Positions 42,928 to 51,981 are shown, numbered from the stretch's first letter. The stretch is DNA of 52,064 nucleotides from DASYQD01 sp036005845 (GCA_036005845.1 DASYQD010000034.1:1-52064); one strand, 5' to 3'. Notes: generated by a model not told the origin, from the sequence alone. Program-made: numbers and translations.

Positions 42928-45234
42928 GTGACCGCCGCCGACCCCCTCCTCGACGGGCCGCGGACGGAGTTCCACCTCGCCGACTACCTCGACATCGTGC
43001 GCCGGCGCTGGCGCCTGGCGGCGGCTTTCGCCATCGTCTTCGCCATCGGCGGCCTGGTGCACTACTTCGTGACGCCGCCGATGTACAAGGCGACGACGAC
43101 GATCCAGATCGACCGCCGCACGCTGTCGGTGGGCGCCAACTCCGACACGCCGTGGGTCGAGAACTGGTTCAACATGGAGTTCTACCCCACGCAGTACACG
43201 CTGCTGCAGAGCCGCGGCCTCGCCGAGCGGGTGGTGAGCGACCTGCGCCTCTACGACGATCCGGTGTTCAACCCGGGCGCCGCCAGCCTGCGCGACAAGC
43301 GCAAGAGCGGCGGCACGCCGGAGCTCGACGCGGCGCAGCTCGGCGGCTACGGCGGGCGCCTCCTCGGCGGCCTCGAGATCGCGCCGATCAAGAACACCCA
43401 GCTCGTCGAGATCCGCTTCCAATCGAGCTCGCCCGAGCTGGCGGCGCGGGTGGCCAACGGCGTCGCCGACGCCTTCATCGACTGGGGCATCGAGGATCGC
43501 TCGACCTCCGCCGGCAAGGCGTCGAGCTTCCTCGGCAAGCAGATCGAGGAGCTCAAGGGAGAGATCGCCGACAAGGAGCAGACGCTGCAGGGTTACCAGC
43601 GGCGCTCCGACATCGTCGCCTCCGACCCGTCGAACAGCCCGACGCTGCAGCAGCTGCAGGGGTTGAACAAGGATTACGTCACCGCGGTCTCGGCCCGCAT
43701 CGAGAAGGAGGCGGCCTACAACCAGTCGCTCAGCGCGCCGGCCGAGACGCTCGCCGACTCGCTCTCCGGCGGGTTGGTCAGCACGCAGCGGCAGGACCTG
43801 CTCAACCTCGAGCGGGACTACAACGCGCTGCGCGCCAAGTACAAGGTCGACATGCCGCAGGTCGTCGACGCCAAGACCAAGCTCACCGACGCCCGCAAGC
43901 GGCTCGACGAGCTGGTCGCCGAGAACGTGCAGCAGGCCCGCGCCGCCGCGCGCAGCGAGCTCGAGCGGGCGCGGGCGCAGGAGAACGCGCTGCGCACCGA
44001 GCTCAACCGCGCGCGCAACGAGACCATCGACATGGGCTCGGCGACGGTGCAGTACAACGCCCTCAACATGGAGGTCGAGACGCAGCGCCAGCTGCTCGAC
44101 GAGCTGCTCAAGCGGCAGTCGGAGACCTCGGTGACGGCCCGCCTGCAGGCCACTCGCGAATCGAACGTGCGGGTGGTGGACCGCGCGCTGGTCCCCGGCG
44201 CGCCCTTCGCGCCGTCGATGCGCCGCGACGTCGGCATGGCCCTCGGCCTCGGCCTCTTCCTCGGCATCGCCTGCATCTTCCTGCTCGAGTATCTGGACCG
44301 CAGCCTGAAGACCGCCGACGAGGCGGAGCGCGTGCTCGGCCTGCCGGTGCTCGCCGTCATCCCCGACGTGCTCGAGCGCTCGAACCGCTACGGCTACGGC
44401 ACCTCCTACAGCTACCGCCGCAAGCGCAAGCGCGGCGCGCCGGGCGGCAAGCCCACCCGGCGCGGCATCACCCGGGAGAAGGAGAAGACCGTCGCCGACG
44501 CGCTCAAGGAGATCGAGCTGCTGCCGCAGACCAAGCCGCGGCACTCGATCTCCGAGGCTTACCGCTCGCTGCGTACGGCGCTGCTGCTCTCCTCGGCGCA
44601 CCAGCTGCGCGTCGTGGCGCTCACCTCGGCGCACTCCGGCGAGGGCAAGACCGCCACCGCTGCCAACCTCGCCGTGGTGATGGCGCAGCTCGGCCGCCAG
44701 GTGCTGCTCATCGACGCCGATCTGCGCAAGCCGCGCATGCACCGCGTGTTCAACCTCAGCAACCGCGAAGGGCTGGTGCACTGCCTGACCGGCGGCGAGC
44801 CGCTCGAGCAGCTCATCCAGCCGACGGGAGTCAACGGCCTGTTCCTGCTGCCCTCCGGGACGATCCCACCCAACCCGTCGGAGCTGCTCGCCTCCGACCG
44901 CATGCGCGAGCTGCTCGAGGTCGCGCAGCGCCGCTTCGACCTGGTGATCGTCGACACGCCGCCGCTGCTGGCGGTGACCGACGCGGCCGTGCTCGGCTCG
45001 ATGGTCGACGGCGTCGTCCTCTGTCTGCACGCCCGCCGCGTGCAGCGCGGCGAGGCGCTCGCCAGCGCCGATCGCCTGCGCGTCTCCGGTGCCCGCGTCC
45101 TCGGCACCGTGCTCAACCGGTACGTCGCCGGCAAGGGCGGCGACGACAAGCACTACTATTACTACTACCAGTACCACGCCTACGGCGAGAGCGACGAGCG
45201 CCCGAGCAGCGCCAGCGGTACGTCGGCGGCCTAG
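42928..45234 (+). CDS. Wzc-like polysaccharide co-polymerase and tyrosine autokinase
   Basis: 768 residues from GTG 42928. The Wzz domain starts near 17 with a first membrane segment (AAAFAIVFAIGGLVHYF); the periplasmic part has long coiled coils (about 190-420), and the second membrane segment is MALGLGLFLGIACIFLLEYL near 432. The cytoplasmic BY-kinase has Walker A SGEGKTATAANLAV near 570, Walker A' LLIDADLRKPRMH near 593, and Walker B FDLVIVDTPPLLAV near 671. The C-terminal Tyr cluster HYYYYYQYHAY (about 742-752) is the autophosphorylation tail. Cycles of Tyr phosphorylation control chain length and export with the CpsB-type phosphatase encoded next. Confidence 0.95.
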   Translation: MTAADPLLDGPRTEFHLADYLDIVRRRWRLAAAFAIVFAIGGLVHYFVTPPMYKATTTIQIDRRTLSVGANSDTPWVENWFNMEFYPTQYTLLQSRGLAERVVSDLRLYDDPVFNPGAASLRDKRKSGGTPELDAAQLGGYGGRLLGGLEIAPIKNTQLVEIRFQSSSPELAARVANGVADAFIDWGIEDRSTSAGKASSFLGKQIEELKGEIADKEQTLQGYQRRSDIVASDPSNSPTLQQLQGLNKDYVTAVSARIEKEAAYNQSLSAPAETLADSLSGGLVSTQRQDLLNLERDYNALRAKYKVDMPQVVDAKTKLTDARKRLDELVAENVQQARAAARSELERARAQENALRTELNRARNETIDMGSATVQYNALNMEVETQRQLLDELLKRQSETSVTARLQATRESNVRVVDRALVPGAPFAPSMRRDVGMALGLGLFLGIACIFLLEYLDRSLKTADEAERVLGLPVLAVIPDVLERSNRYGYGTSYSYRRKRKRGAPGGKPTRRGITREKEKTVADALKEIELLPQTKPRHSISEAYRSLRTALLLSSAHQLRVVALTSAHSGEGKTATAANLAVVMAQLGRQVLLIDADLRKPRMHRVFNLSNREGLVHCLTGGEPLEQLIQPTGVNGLFLLPSGTIPPNPSELLASDRMRELLEVAQRRFDLVIVDTPPLLAVTDAAVLGSMVDGVVLCLHARRVQRGEALASADRLRVSGARVLGTVLNRYVAGKGGDDKHYYYYYQYHAYGESDERPSSASGTSAA

Positions 45235-45250
45235 ACCTTCACCACCCAGC

Positions 45251-46024
45251 GTGATCGATCTGCACTGCCACATCCTGCCGGGAGTGGACGACGGCGCGGC
45301 CAACCTCGCCGACGCCGTGGCCATGTGCCGCCTGGCCGCGGCCGACGGCTGCACCGTGATGGTGGCGACGCCGCACCAGCGCCACGCCAGCTTCCCGCTC
45401 GCCACCCGCGAGGCGCTGCAGGCGGCGTACGAAGACCTCGTCGGCGCGCTCGCCAGCGCTCCCGCCGAGGAGCGCGTCGAGGTGCGCTTGGAAGTACGGA
45501 TGGGCGCCGAGGTGCGCGTCGACTCCGAGCTGCTCGCCGACCTCGAACGTCCGGGCGCGGCGGCGTTGGCGCTCGCCGGCAGCCGCTACGTGCTGCTCGA
45601 GTTCCCGCGCGCCGAGGTCGGCCCTGCCCCGGAGGAGGTGGTGCACGAGCTGCTCGTCGCCGGCTGGCGGCCGGTGCTGGCGCACCCCGAGGTGCTGCCC
45701 TGGCTCGAGGTGCCGCGGCTTCACGCGCTGGTCGACGACGGCGCGCTGCTGCAGGTGACGGCGGCGGCGATCACCGGCGACTTCGGGCGCTACCCGCACC
45801 AGCGCGCGTGGGAGCTGCTCGACGAGGGCCTCGTCCATTTCGTCGCCTCCGACTCGCACTCGCCGACCTGGCGGGCGCCCGGGCTGTCGCCGGCACGCGA
45901 GCTGCTGGCGCAGCGGCTGGGCAGCGCCGCGGCACGGGCGCTCGTCGAAGACAACCCGGCGAGCGTGCTCGCCGACGTGCCGCTTCATGCCACCGCGGCC
46001 GTGGGGCAGGGAGGCGCGAGTTGA
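45251..46024 (+). CDS. Tyrosine-protein phosphatase, CpsB/YwqE type (PHP domain)
   Basis: 257 residues from GTG 45251. The PHP signature residues are IDLHCHILPGVDDGA at the start, VATPHQRHAS, GAEVRVDSEL, LAHPEVLP and ASDSHSPTW, giving the His/Asp ligands of a trinuclear metal site. It would dephosphorylate the Tyr-rich tail of the autokinase encoded 16 bases upstream. Its stop overlaps the TTG start of the next gene (TTGA). Confidence 0.93.
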   Translation: MIDLHCHILPGVDDGAANLADAVAMCRLAAADGCTVMVATPHQRHASFPLATREALQAAYEDLVGALASAPAEERVEVRLEVRMGAEVRVDSELLADLERPGAAALALAGSRYVLLEFPRAEVGPAPEEVVHELLVAGWRPVLAHPEVLPWLEVPRLHALVDDGALLQVTAAAITGDFGRYPHQRAWELLDEGLVHFVASDSHSPTWRAPGLSPARELLAQRLGSAAARALVEDNPASVLADVPLHATAAVGQGGAS

Positions 46025-47697
46025 GCGCCGTCCTCCGTGCCGTGTCTCGGCGCGGCCTTCGCACGCTCGTCGGCGCCTGCGCCGTCGCCGCTTTCGCGGT
46101 GCCCCTGAGCGCCGCCATCGACCCGTTCTACAGCAGCCGCCTGCAGGAAGGCATCGTCGCCGCCGAGCGCGGCGCCAACGCCGACGCCGTGCGCAGCCTG
46201 CGCATCGCCTGCTTCGGCATGCTCGACGACGCGCCGCAGCTCGCCGACTGCCTGGTGCGTCTGGCGCTGGCGCAAGCGGCGGGCAACGACCAGGAAGGCT
46301 TCTCGCAGACCTTCCGCCGCCTCGTCGAAGGCGAGGAGCTGGTCGGTCTCTACAGCAAGGCGGGGCTCCCACCCGATCTCACCGGCCGCTTCGAGGCCAA
46401 GGTGGTGGAGTGGATCCCGCGCGCGGCGCTGGCGGGCGCCAGCGGCTTCCAGCGCCTCGCCGCCGACCAGCGCGAGAGCCAGCTCGCGGCGCTGCAGCCG
46501 AAGGCGCGCCGCGAGCGCCTCGCCAAGCTGGAGAAGGACGAGCCGAAGGTGGCGCGCTGGCCGCTGCTCCTCGCCCGCCTGGAGAAGGAGCAGGGCAATG
46601 CCAAGGCGGCGCTCGCCGCCGCCGAGCGCGCGCTCCAGCTGGCGCCCGACCTCGCCGAGGCGCGCTGTCTCCGCGGCTGGGGCCGCGCCGGCACCGGCAA
46701 GCACGCCGAGGCGCTGACTGACCTCGCCGGCTGCCGCGGTGGCGATCCGGCCTTCGCGGTCGCCGAGTTGCAGAGCCGCGTCGCGCTGCAGCAGTGGTCC
46801 GAGGCTTCGGCGCTGCTCGCCTCTCTGACGCCCGAGCAGCGCAAGCTCCCGGGTGTCGGCGACCTCGAGAAGAAGATCGGCGCCGCCACCAAGCAGGCGG
46901 CGGCGCCGCGCCCGACGCCGGTCGCCGCCGAGGAGGCGCAGCAGACCGGCACGCCGCCCGCCGTTGGAGATCGCACCAGTGGAGCGGCCCACCAGCCGCA
47001 GCCGGCGCCGACGGGCAACGCGCATCAGGACTCCGGACGCGTCAACCGCGACGGCGCGCCAGCCGCCGTGGCGCGGCCGACACCGACGCCGACGCCGGTT
47101 CGCGACACGGCCGCGGCGATGCCGCCGCCGGCCGCTCCCGCTCCGGCGACACCTCCCCGCAGCGCGCCGACTCCTGCGCCGACACCGGTGCCGGCTGCCA
47201 CAACGCGCATCGCGGCCGCCGCGCCGACTCCCTCACCGACGGCGACGCCCGCTGCCACGACTCGCACCGTGGCGGCATCGGCGCCGCCGCTGCCGGCCGG
47301 GCCTCCGGGCGGCGCGCTCGCCCCTGCTGACGAGACAGCGCTCGGACGCGCCCAGGCGATGCTGTCGCGCGCCCGCACGCCGGCCGAGATCGAGGCGGCC
47401 TACGCCGTGGCCGCCGACCTCGCGGCGCGCTACCCGAACCACCAGCGCGTGCAGCACACGGCGGCCGAGATCGCCTACCGCGCCTCGCGCTGGAGCGACG
47501 CCGTGCGCCACTTCCGGCGCGGCGGCGACCCCGGCGAGGCGCAGCCGCTGCTGCTCTTCTACTACGCGGTGTCGCTGTGGGAGTCCGGCGCCCGCGGCGA
47601 GGCCGCCGCCGTCATGCGCCGCTGCGATGGGAAGGTGCGGCCGACGCCCTTCGTCCAGGCCTACCGCGACAAGATCCTCGGCGCTGGCTCATCCTGA
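46021..47697 (+). CDS. Exported TPR-like protein with a Pro/Ala/Thr-rich linker
   Basis: 558 residues from TTG 46021, overlapping the phosphatase stop. A signal peptide (LRTLVGACAVAAFAVPLSAA) is followed by a helical repeat block to about residue 290 (EGIVAAERGANADAVRSLRI; LLARLEKEQGNAKAALAAAE), about 140 residues of low-complexity linker (about 300-435: PTPTPTPV, with the near-repeat PAATTRIAAAAPTP / PAATTRTVAASAPP), and a last helical block with TPR features. The linker could span the cell wall or periplasm. Function unknown; operon position ties it to exopolysaccharide export. Confidence 0.82.
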   Translation: MSAVLRAVSRRGLRTLVGACAVAAFAVPLSAAIDPFYSSRLQEGIVAAERGANADAVRSLRIACFGMLDDAPQLADCLVRLALAQAAGNDQEGFSQTFRRLVEGEELVGLYSKAGLPPDLTGRFEAKVVEWIPRAALAGASGFQRLAADQRESQLAALQPKARRERLAKLEKDEPKVARWPLLLARLEKEQGNAKAALAAAERALQLAPDLAEARCLRGWGRAGTGKHAEALTDLAGCRGGDPAFAVAELQSRVALQQWSEASALLASLTPEQRKLPGVGDLEKKIGAATKQAAAPRPTPVAAEEAQQTGTPPAVGDRTSGAAHQPQPAPTGNAHQDSGRVNRDGAPAAVARPTPTPTPVRDTAAAMPPPAAPAPATPPRSAPTPAPTPVPAATTRIAAAAPTPSPTATPAATTRTVAASAPPLPAGPPGGALAPADETALGRAQAMLSRARTPAEIEAAYAVAADLAARYPNHQRVQHTAAEIAYRASRWSDAVRHFRRGGDPGEAQPLLLFYYAVSLWESGARGEAAAVMRRCDGKVRPTPFVQAYRDKILGAGSS

Positions 47698-47727
47698 TGC
47701 CTTCCTGATCACCGGCTGAAGCGACAT

Positions 47728-47736
47728 TGCTATACT
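47728..47736 (+). promoter_or_regulatory. Extended -10 promoter upstream of the 47755 gene
   Basis: TGCTATACT is an extended -10 ending 18 bases before the ATG. No clear -35 is present, which is normal for extended -10 promoters. A CAGGAGA ribosome site lies between it and the gene. The predicted start point would leave a very short leader. Confidence 0.5.
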
Positions 47737-47754
47737 GCTCGCCCAGGAGACCCC

Positions 47755-48429
47755 ATGATGCGTAACGCGGTGCGCGCCGGATGGTTTGCGGTCGCTCTCT
47801 CGCTGTCGCTCGCCGCGTTCCTCAGCGGCAGCCCGGCATCGGCGCAGGTGCCGCGCGCGCTCATCGGCGACCTCGCCTGCATCCCGCGCGACGGCCACGC
47901 CGTGGCGCAGGCGGTGGCGGGCCCGCTCGCCGCCAGCGAGGAAGTGCGCATCTACTTCCGCCGCCAGGGCTACGGCGACTTCTACTGGGTGCCGGCGCGG
48001 CCGACTTCCGACGGCCGCTTCTGGGGCGTGCTGCCGGTGCCCGAGCCCGACAACAAGGTCGCCGAGGTCTACTCCGCTGTGGTGTCGACGCCCACCGGCG
48101 CGCCGCGCGCGCAGTCGCGCATCATCACCGTGCCGGTGGAGCCCAACTGCCGCGTCCAGCTCGGCAACGCGCAGCAGGCCGACGCCGGCCACCTCATCGT
48201 CGGCGAGACCTCGCTGGGGCAGAAGTTCCGCAAGGTCGCCTGGTGGCAGTGCGAGGGCATTCGCGAGCGCATCGACGTCCGCGGCGAGCGCCGCGACGAC
48301 GAGGCGTGCATCCCGCTCGCCTGGTGGCAGCGGCCCGAGATGGTGGCGCCGCTGCTCGTGCTCGCCGGCGGCGGCGGCGTGATCGTCACGCCCGAGGCGC
48401 CGCCCGAGCTCTCGGTCGCGAATCCGTAG
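47755..48429 (+). CDS. Exported protein of unknown function
   Basis: 224 residues from ATG 47755 (a second ATG follows immediately), with CAGGAGA about 8 bases upstream. The signal peptide is AGWFAVALSLSLAAFLSGSP, cleaved near ASAQ. The mature part has beta-strand character (EEVRIYFRRQGYGDFYWVPA), four Cys residues, and a WWQ pair around the last two Cys (AWWQCEGIRER; CIPLAWWQRPE). The C-terminal AGGGGVIVT segment is followed by a Pro/Glu-rich end. I do not recognise the family. It has its own promoter and ends 6 bases before the convergent glycosyltransferase gene. Confidence 0.75.
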   Translation: MMRNAVRAGWFAVALSLSLAAFLSGSPASAQVPRALIGDLACIPRDGHAVAQAVAGPLAASEEVRIYFRRQGYGDFYWVPARPTSDGRFWGVLPVPEPDNKVAEVYSAVVSTPTGAPRAQSRIITVPVEPNCRVQLGNAQQADAGHLIVGETSLGQKFRKVAWWQCEGIRERIDVRGERRDDEACIPLAWWQRPEMVAPLLVLAGGGGVIVTPEAPPELSVANP

Positions 48430-48435
48430 CGGCAA

Positions 48436-49596
48436 TCATGCGCCGGTGACGAGCCGGCGCAACAGCGGGTAGACGCGCTCGGGAGCGAGCTCGGCGAGGC
48501 GCGCGCGGCCCGCTTCGGCGAGGCGGCGGCGCAGCGGCGGGTCCGCGAGCAGGCGGCCGATCTGCGCCACCCATTCGGCTGCTGACTCGGCGACCAGCAG
48601 ATCGCGCCCGGGTTCGGCGGCGGCGCCCGCAGCGGCAAACCCGGAGGCGACGACCGGCACGCCCGCCGCCCACGCGTCGAGCACCTTGAGCGGCACGCCC
48701 GACCCGCAGCGCAACGGCGCCACCGCGATCGTGGCCGTCGCGAGCAGCGCGCGCAGATCCGGCGGCCGCGGCACCAGCGTGCCGCCGGCGGCGGCGACGC
48801 GGCGCGACGACGCATGCGACGGCCGGTCGCCGGCCACCAGCAGCCGTGCGGCGGGCAAGACGCGGTGGAGCTGCGGCCACACATCGCCGGCGAAGAAGCG
48901 CAGCGCATCGCGGTTGGGGAAGTAGCCGAGATTGCCGGTGAGCGCGATCGTCGGGCCGCCGCCACGCTCGTCGCGAGCCGGCGGCGTCTCGACCGCGGCG
49001 ATGGCGATCGGCGCTACGACGATGCGTTCCGCCTGTGTGGGAGACACTTGCGCCAGCGCTTCGCGATCGCGCTCGCAAACGACGAGCGAAGCGCGGCTCG
49101 CGGCGATGAGTCGTGCCTCGGCGGCCGCGAGCCGCCGCGCCTCCCAGCGCAGCAGCGGCCGCAGGACCGGACGATCGAAGCGCGCGCGCGTCGCCGCGTT
49201 GAGCGACAGGCAGTCGATCAGATCGACGACCAGCGGCTTCTCGCCAACGTCGGCGAGATGAGGCAGCAAGCGCGCGAGCTGCAGCACGACGAGGTCGTGG
49301 CGCGGCGCGAGCTCGCGCAGACGCCGGCCGAGCTCCGGCTGGCGAAACGGCATCGCCTGCAGCGGCCAGCCACGCCCCAGACCGGGGAGTGCGAGCAGCG
49401 CCGCCGCGGCCGCGCCGCGCGCGCGAAACGTCTCGCGTCGCACGCCGGCCGGTGGCGAAGGCTCGCCGGCCGCGGCCGGCGCCAGCCACGTCACCTCGTG
49501 CTCCGCTGCCAACGCCTCGACGAGCTGGCGCGCCCGTAGCTGATCGCCGCGCCACGGGGGCCAGGGCGGCCGCCCGGTGGCGAGCAGCACCTTCAC
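48436..49596 (-). CDS. Glycosyltransferase, PEP-CTERM/exosortase-associated type
   Basis: 386 residues from GTG 49596, in a GTGA overlap with the upstream gene. It opens VKVLLATGRPPWPPWRGDQL, the phosphate-loop region of the TIGR03087-like sugar transferases (PP...GD.IR), and has the C-terminal nucleotide-sugar segment GSGVPLKVLDAWAAGVPVVA. It is similar in layout to the product of 39201-40520, so the two are likely paralogues. Near its 3' end a 7-bp hairpin (GCGCCGG/CCGGCGC, 48440-48460) lies inside the coding region close to the convergent junction. Confidence 0.85.
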   Translation of the reverse strand: MKVLLATGRPPWPPWRGDQLRARQLVEALAAEHEVTWLAPAAAGEPSPPAGVRRETFRARGAAAAALLALPGLGRGWPLQAMPFRQPELGRRLRELAPRHDLVVLQLARLLPHLADVGEKPLVVDLIDCLSLNAATRARFDRPVLRPLLRWEARRLAAAEARLIAASRASLVVCERDREALAQVSPTQAERIVVAPIAIAAVETPPARDERGGGPTIALTGNLGYFPNRDALRFFAGDVWPQLHRVLPAARLLVAGDRPSHASSRRVAAAGGTLVPRPPDLRALLATATIAVAPLRCGSGVPLKVLDAWAAGVPVVASGFAAAGAAAEPGRDLLVAESAAEWVAQIGRLLADPPLRRRLAEAGRARLAELAPERVYPLLRRLVTGA

Positions 49597-51227
49597 GCGC
49601 CGCCCGTCCCGAGCAGCGCCACCGCGCCCGGCGCCGTGCGCCCGCCGGCGAGCCCGCGCCACGTCAGCCGGTGCGGGCCCGAAGCCACCCCCACCGGCAG
49701 GCGCAGCGGCTCGCCGGCGCGCACCGGGAAGCAACCCATACCGAGCCCGTCCCAGCCCAGCTCGACGACGGCGCCGGCGTCCGGCGCCACGTCGACGCGC
49801 ACCGCGACGCCCCGCGCCGGATGCGCCGCCACCAGCTCGGCCGCCGCCTCGCCGCCGCGGTAGATCCACTGTTCAGGCCCCCATGCCGCTGCCGCCAGCG
49901 ACTCAGGCCGCGCCACCATCCCTTCGCTGCGCGCGCCCGCCAGCCGTTCGCGCGCGCGCAGGTAGGCCCAGCGGTTCTGATACGAGCGATGGACCTCGGC
50001 GAGTACTGTGCCGGCGTCCTCGACGTCGCCGCGAGCGAGCAGCGCCTCGGCCTTGGCGATGGCGTAAGGCGCCCACTCCTCGCTCCACAGTCGGTCGGCG
50101 CGCCGCTCCCACGACTCCGCCCGCGTCAGGTCGCCGCCCGCCAGCGCCGCCATCGCCGCATGCGGCGGCGGCAGCTCGGGCGACAGGCTCGCCACGCGTG
50201 CCAGCACCTCCGGCGGTAGCGGCTCCTTGCCCAACTCCCAGAGCGGCAGCGCCCATGCGAGCCAGGCGCTCAGCGGCCCGGTCGCCGACCCCACCTGCCC
50301 CGGCGGCAACTGCTCAACCGCGCTGCTGAACAGCGACGCCGTGCGGCGATCGGGCGGAGCGTCGCTCAACGTGCCGATCAGCTCGGTGCGTCCGCCGGGC
50401 ACGTCACCATGCTCGAGGCGCCGCTCGGCCTCCGAGAGCCGCGCCTGCAGCGCGGCGAGCGTTAGGGGCAGCCATCGCTCGCGCGCCGCGCAGAACCCGA
50501 CCCAGTCGCCGCGCCCGGCCGCCGCCTGCTGAAGCTGCTCGTAAGGCCCCGGCTCGGCAGGGAGCACCGCTTCCAGCTCCTCTCGGCTCCCCGCCACCGC
50601 GGCCCACGCCGGCAGCAATTGCGCGAGGGTGTCGCGATCGCGAAACGCCTCGCGCACGAGTCGCCGACCCTCGTCACGCTCGGACGGTGACAACGCCTGC
50701 CAGGTCGCGAGGTAGCCGGTTACCAGCAGCTTCCGCGGCTCCGGGCTGCCCGGCGCCAACCGCTGCGCGTGCTCGAGCGGCGCCCGCCACACCGCCGGAT
50801 GCGCGTAGAGCTCGCCGCCGCCGCGCCACGCCGTCAGCAGCCGCGCGCCGCCGAACATCATCGCCGACTCCCACGACGCCGGCCGCGCCGCCAGCGTGCG
50901 GGAGGAGATGTCGCCCGCCAACCGCACGCGCTCCTCGACCCGCCGCGCCTCCGCCGCCGCCTCGCGAGGCGGCAGCGCCGCGAGCGTGCGAGTGTCGAAC
51001 GCATCGTTGACCAGCACCCGCGCCAGCGCCGGCCCGCTCGCCTTCGGGTCAGGGTCCCGCCGCGCGCGATCGGCCTGCGTCGCGAACTTCGCCGCCGCGC
51101 CCGTGCTTTCCCACTGCGCGATCGCCGCCGCGCGCGCGGTCTTCTCACCGCGGCATTGCGAGATGGTGGACGCCAGCAGCAAGAGGGCGCCGGCCGCGAC
51201 AGGCCAGCGCAGGAGGGAGAGCCGCAT
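49593..51227 (-). CDS. Exported helical-repeat protein of unknown function
   Basis: 544 residues from ATG 51227, with GGAGGG-type sequence on the minus strand about 8 bases upstream (read from CTCCCTCCT at 51211-51219 this lies inside the coding start, so the ribosome site is weak). A signal peptide (LLRWPVAAGALLLLASTISQ, then C) could make it a lipoprotein with Cys in SQCRG. The body is alpha-helical and Ala/Leu/Arg-rich, with TPR-like spacing in part. The last 90 residues turn to beta-strands (VAVRVDVAPDAGAVVELGWD; LRLPVGVASGPHRLTWRGLA), possibly a carbohydrate-binding-like sandwich. It is co-transcribed with the glycosyltransferase it overlaps. No family recognised. Confidence 0.7.
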   Translation of the reverse strand: MRLSLLRWPVAAGALLLLASTISQCRGEKTARAAAIAQWESTGAAAKFATQADRARRDPDPKASGPALARVLVNDAFDTRTLAALPPREAAAEARRVEERVRLAGDISSRTLAARPASWESAMMFGGARLLTAWRGGGELYAHPAVWRAPLEHAQRLAPGSPEPRKLLVTGYLATWQALSPSERDEGRRLVREAFRDRDTLAQLLPAWAAVAGSREELEAVLPAEPGPYEQLQQAAAGRGDWVGFCAARERWLPLTLAALQARLSEAERRLEHGDVPGGRTELIGTLSDAPPDRRTASLFSSAVEQLPPGQVGSATGPLSAWLAWALPLWELGKEPLPPEVLARVASLSPELPPPHAAMAALAGGDLTRAESWERRADRLWSEEWAPYAIAKAEALLARGDVEDAGTVLAEVHRSYQNRWAYLRARERLAGARSEGMVARPESLAAAAWGPEQWIYRGGEAAAELVAAHPARGVAVRVDVAPDAGAVVELGWDGLGMGCFPVRAGEPLRLPVGVASGPHRLTWRGLAGGRTAPGAVALLGTGGA

Positions 51228-51335
51228 GGCGGCTATCGTACTGCGGGTACTGCGGTTGCGCTGTGCTCGAGGGTCGCGGCTTGCGGAGCGGAGCGTGGAG
51301 GGTTGTTGTGTGCGGAGGGTCGCTGGTCTCCGGCC

Positions 51336-51515
51336 GGCGTTCGCTACGGATCCGGAGGGCGCCGCCGCGGGGGACGCTCGCCACACTTGCCCTTCAAGAG
51401 AGGAAGGCTCGCTCACCGCAGGGCGCGTCGCACGCACGTTCCCTTCGACCGCCTTACAAGTGCGCCCTGCGGAGCCCCCGCCGCGGCGCCCTCCGGATCC
51501 GTAGACGCGAACGCC
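51336..51515. repeat. Long nested inverted repeat (IR1)
   Basis: The left arm (51336-51373, 38 bases) and right arm (51475-51515, 41 bases) are reverse complements apart from one 3-base insertion and one mismatch; the shared core is GGATCCGGAGGGCGCCGC. Inside, a second inverted pair (CCGCAGGGCGC at 51416-51426 with GCGCCCTGCGG at 51462-51472) is nested. The whole could form a cruciform or a long hairpin RNA. Confidence 0.85.
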
Positions 51516-51675
51516 TCCCTGAGTGGTCACCGAACGTCCGGGTGGCAAGCTCGCGTGCTGCCGTGGTGACTGCGGCTCTCTGCCTCGCGCTCGCTTGAGA
51601 GTGGCGACTGAGAGTTCGTCGTGCCGCTCGGGTAACGGGATGCGCGCCGCCCACTTCCCGTCGCAACTCGCGCTC

Positions 51676-51804
51676 ACTGTGGTCGCCGGAGGCGGCGATT
51701 CGCTTCGCTTTCGCCGCCACCATTTCCGCCAGCAACTTGCGACAGCGCATCGACAGCGTTGCTCCCGGCGAGGAGCGAAGCGACTCGCCGCTTCCGGCGA
51801 CCGC
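51676..51804. repeat. Head-to-head palindromic units (IR2, BIME-like)
   Basis: GGTCGCCGGA (51681-51690) pairs with TCCGGCGACC (51793-51802). Within, GGCGGCGA (51691-51698) pairs with TCGCCGCC (51711-51718), and GGCGAG (51767-51772) with CTCGCC (51784-51789). The loops of the two inner hairpins are complementary over 10 bases (TCGCTTCGCT at 51700-51709 with AGCGAAGCGA at 51774-51783). This is two inverted copies of one self-palindromic unit, the layout of a bacterial BIME. Confidence 0.75.
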
Positions 51805-51981
51805 GGCTGGACCGCGAGTGAGCCACGCTGTGAGGTCGGCGCGATAGCGAATGACTAGCGGCACGACGATGGTTGTATCGCGACGGGGAAAGAGCGTGAG
51901 GTAGAGAGCGTGGCGAACCACGGCGACACTCGAGCTAGCCAACAGGTCGCTCGACATCCACTCATGGAGGCGGGTGCTCAG

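Noticed and set aside
42820..45405. Minus-strand 861-codon open frame over the autokinase gene
   Set aside because: The plus strand encodes a full Wzz/BY-kinase with all motifs; the reverse frame is a shadow.
46940..47330. Pro/Ala/Thr-rich stretch as a possible frameshift artefact
   Set aside because: Helical repeat sequence resumes in the same frame afterwards, so it is a genuine low-complexity linker.
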